Below, piece by piece: positions 21,528 through 22,919 of a DNA stretch of 22,919 nt. Where the stretch lies: the IMG/VR virus record IMGVR_UViG_3300035216_000221, positions 1 through 22,919 of that record, one strand, 5' to 3'. Both the position numbers and the translations under genes were made by a program. The stretch is from a virus. Below the pieces are notes generated by a model, which made no database searches, was not told the DNA's origin, and saw only the letters and a program-made list of their open reading frames with translations. Position 1 is the stretch's first letter. The number at the start of each line of letters is the position of its first letter.

Positions 21528-21837
21528 TCATGTACCTACATGCATCATTGATGATACTCTCAAGATAATTTTTTATTTTACGAGCCTCAGGTTTTCCAAG
21601 GTGACCATAACCCTCTCTCAACTGCTTGTGTAAGTTGTCATCACCACCCTCTAAGTATCCTTCAAGGTCTAATATGATACTCTTTATCTCTGCTGCAGTA
21701 CAGCTCATCAGGAACTCTTCTACAACAGTTCTAGTAGATTTATTGCTCTTCAGATACTCATACATATTCATCCTAAATTTGCCCTGAAAGGCATAGTCTA
21801 TAGTATGTTCAACTGCATCGTAGAGATCTAAATCCAT
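21487..21837 (-). CDS. Conserved cyanophage-type protein of unknown function
   Basis: 116 residues: MDLDLYDAVEHTIDYAFQGK, FRMNMYEYLKSNKSTRTVVE, LEGYLEGGDDNLHKQLREGY, then a basic C-terminus RSGRRRKLTK. Largely helical. I recall similar sequences next to glutaredoxin genes in cyanophages. Its ATG overlaps the last base of the glutaredoxin stop codon region, so the two are probably translated together. No activity can be inferred. Confidence 0.65.
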   Translation of the reverse strand: MDLDLYDAVEHTIDYAFQGKFRMNMYEYLKSNKSTRTVVEEFLMSCTAAEIKSIILDLEGYLEGGDDNLHKQLREGYGHLGKPEARKIKNYLESIINDACRYMNEKRSGRRRKLTK

Positions 21838-22088
21838 CAGACCAAATTATTCTCTTTGAGATATTTAACAGTTTCAGAACATCCACCAACAACTTTACCA
21901 TCTACTGACACTTGTGGGAAGGTAGAACCTTGACCAAACTGCTCATAAAATTCTGGTTTCTCATAGTCTCTACCTAGTTTATATTCTACAAACCTCTGCT
22001 CTGATAACTTAAGAGCACTTATCACTTTAGTACAATAAGGACAACCAATCTTTGTGTATACTGTGAAATTGTTCATTGTGTTTTTCAT
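21837..22088 (-). CDS. grx: Glutaredoxin
   Basis: 83 residues, typical for a monomeric glutaredoxin. The dithiol CPYC is at 16-19, with the cis-proline motif STFPQVSVDG and the glutathione-binding GGCSET following. It reduces disulfides using glutathione. In phages it can serve ribonucleotide reductase, which is not in this window. AAGGAGGAAACTAA lies before the first ATG, a strong Shine-Dalgarno, so MKNTMNN is the start. TATAAATT 20 bases upstream could be a -10 or late-type box, but without a clear partner. Confidence 0.92.
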   Translation of the reverse strand: MKNTMNNFTVYTKIGCPYCTKVISALKLSEQRFVEYKLGRDYEKPEFYEQFGQGSTFPQVSVDGKVVGGCSETVKYLKENNLV

Positions 22089-22116
22089 TTAGTTTCCTCC
22101 TTTAATTTATACGTGA

Positions 22117-22602
22117 TCAATTATTCCTTAAATGTAGTTTGTATGCAAGACTTACTCTCATAGGTGTATCCTGATAGGAATATGAATATCCTTTATGTTG
22201 GATTCTTCCATCAAATAATAACAATCTTTTTTGCAGTGGTGGAATAATATATTGATCAGTAGGAGAGTATACAATCTGTGTGAAACCACCCCAGTTAGTA
22301 TTGTATTCACTTATGTAAATGAGTGCTGTAATATCACATCTATCAGAGTGCAACTCCCCTTCTCTGCCACTATGTTGGCCATTAAAATATACTCTTTCAA
22401 GTTCCAGGTCAATCCCTATCTCTTCTTCAAGTTTCTTATACAATTGATTTGAAAAGTAATCAATATGTCCTACATCACAATAAAGAAATTGTAATGAACC
22501 TTGTTTACTTGTTTGTATGTTCCATCTTGCTTCAGTTAGACAACCATTTATATAATTTAATTCATCATCTGATAGAAAGTTATCTACTATTTTTGGTTGC
22601 AT
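22117..22602 (-). CDS. 2OG-Fe(II) oxygenase (prolyl 4-hydroxylase-like)
   Basis: 161 residues of a compact double-stranded beta-helix dioxygenase. The iron ligands are His85-x-Asp87 (GELHSDRCD) and His136 (IQHKGYS), with Arg149 (MRVSLAYK) to bind 2-oxoglutarate. The N-terminal VDNFLSDDELNYINGCL is the usual lead-in. Such enzymes hydroxylate proteins, nucleic acids or small molecules and are frequent in cyanophages. The substrate is unknown. The ATG directly follows a seven-T tract of the upstream terminator, with no Shine-Dalgarno. Confidence 0.85.
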   Translation of the reverse strand: MQPKIVDNFLSDDELNYINGCLTEARWNIQTSKQGSLQFLYCDVGHIDYFSNQLYKKLEEEIGIDLELERVYFNGQHSGREGELHSDRCDITALIYISEYNTNWGGFTQIVYSPTDQYIIPPLQKRLLLFDGRIQHKGYSYSYQDTPMRVSLAYKLHLRNN

Positions 22603-22625
22603 AAAAAAAGAGGAGTAACCTCCTC
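22603..22625 (-). terminator. Intrinsic terminator abutting the oxygenase start
   Basis: In the minus-strand sense GAGGAG (22625-22620), loop, CTCCTC (22615-22610), seven T (22609-22603), then ATG at 22602. It ends transcripts from the membrane-protein gene upstream. AATTTT follows on the plus strand, so it could act weakly in that direction too. Confidence 0.75.
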
Positions 22626-22626
22626 A

Positions 22627-22655
22627 ATTTTATCATTCTTCAGTTTGCTTGTAAA
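22627..22655 (-). promoter_or_regulatory. Sigma70-type promoter interleaved with terminator
   Basis: TTTACA (22655-22650), 17-base spacer, TAAAAT (22632-22627), lying across the end of the upstream gene. Position +1 falls near 22620, the last base of the terminator's first arm, exactly as at 19384-19441. The leader would be about 18 bases. Confidence 0.55.
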
Positions 22656-22851
22656 GGTCTTCTAGTTTTTCTCTAGAAAGATCAACATACATCAACTCTT
22701 CACCTGCTTGTGGTGCTTCAGGATGCTTTGGTTTGGGAGTCCTCATCTCTATGTTAATAGATTGAATGTTAGCCCACATCATAGCGAAGGCACCACCAGC
22801 AATGAGAGCAAAGCATATAAAGTATAGTGCGACTTCAAAACTATTCATCAT
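22633..22851 (-). CDS. Small single-span membrane protein
   Basis: 72 residues. One membrane helix at about 5-30 (FEVALYFICFALIAGGAFAM, MWANI), then a soluble tail KPKHPEAPQAGEELMYVDLS and a charged end REKLEDLYKQTEE. The 'HPE.P..GEELMYVD' pattern recurs in small cyanophage proteins of unknown role, from memory. Two adjacent ATG codons (22849 and 22846) can start it; the first overlaps the upstream TGA by one to four bases. The stop lies in the spacer of the next promoter. Confidence 0.7.
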   Translation of the reverse strand: MMNSFEVALYFICFALIAGGAFAMMWANIQSINIEMRTPKPKHPEAPQAGEELMYVDLSREKLEDLYKQTEE

Positions 22852-22919
22852 GCTTCCTGTAAAGATTGAACTGTGTTGTGAAGTTCTCCAATGTCTAGAA
22901 GACCTTCAGCACTGAACCA
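22848..22919 (-). CDS. Unknown protein, C-terminal fragment (partial)
   Basis: The frame is open from the right edge to TGA at 22848-22850. The 23 visible residues are WFSAEGLLDIGELHNTVQSL followed by QEA. The stop overlaps the next ATG (ATGA), as in the other junctions here. Too short to name. The other two minus frames in this stretch are interrupted. Confidence 0.45.
   Translation of the reverse strand, partial: WFSAEGLLDIGELHNTVQSLQEA

Noticed and set aside
1-22919. tRNA, CRISPR, insertion sequence, integrase or att site
   Set aside because: No cloverleaf-like segment, spaced repeats, transposase or integrase was seen while reading both strands. The local repeats are coding low-complexity.

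Overview
The window is a piece of an AT-rich T4-like myovirus genome of the marine cyanophage type (Prochlorococcus/Synechococcus host range is the best guess). The T4 core genes gp5, gp26, gp4, gp48, gp53, gp32, gp59 and gp33 are recognisable from their proteins. They sit with genes typical of cyanomyoviruses: phoH, thyX, glutaredoxin, a 2OG-Fe(II) oxygenase, DUF1825-like and DUF4278-like small proteins. No tRNA, CRISPR array, insertion sequence or photosynthesis gene was seen. Family names come from sequence recall and motif reading, not from database searches.

Region 1 (1-9973, minus strand) is a tail/baseplate-hub operon, read from right to left: gp4 head completion nuclease, gp26-type tail assembly chaperone, a small -1-frame ORF, two large paralogous tape-measure-like proteins, a gp27-like hub protein, and gp5, which runs off the left edge. 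This is the usual contractile-tail order of chaperone, tape measure, hub, spike. A U UUU UUC heptamer just before the gp26 stop codon would join gp26 to the small ORF by a -1 frameshift. The two tape-measure-like proteins appear to carry different peptidoglycan hydrolase domains (amidase-like and SleB-like).

Region 2 (10011-14044, plus strand) is a second late structural block: a gp54-like tail tube initiator, a very basic protein with an N-terminus like a T4 capsid-targeting sequence, an unknown protein, gp48 tube cap and gp53 wedge. T4-type late promoter candidates (AATAAATA, ACTAAATA) precede several late genes. A shared hairpin terminator lies between the convergent gp53 and gp32 genes.

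Region 3 (14115-19383, minus strand) is a DNA replication, recombination and nucleotide operon: three small ORFs, thyX, a small conserved gene, phoH, a PD-(D/E)XK nuclease, gp33, gp59, two small proteins (one DUF1825-like), then gp32 with its own sigma70-type promoter and a possible pseudoknot leader.

Region 4 (19442-22919, minus strand) is a cluster of small, tightly packed, mostly uncharacterised early-type genes with glutaredoxin and a 2OG oxygenase. Four good sigma70-like promoters lie at gene junctions of regions 3 and 4. At two of them the promoter is interleaved with an intrinsic terminator whose U-tract abuts the next AUG, an arrangement that could stop upstream transcription while new transcripts escape.
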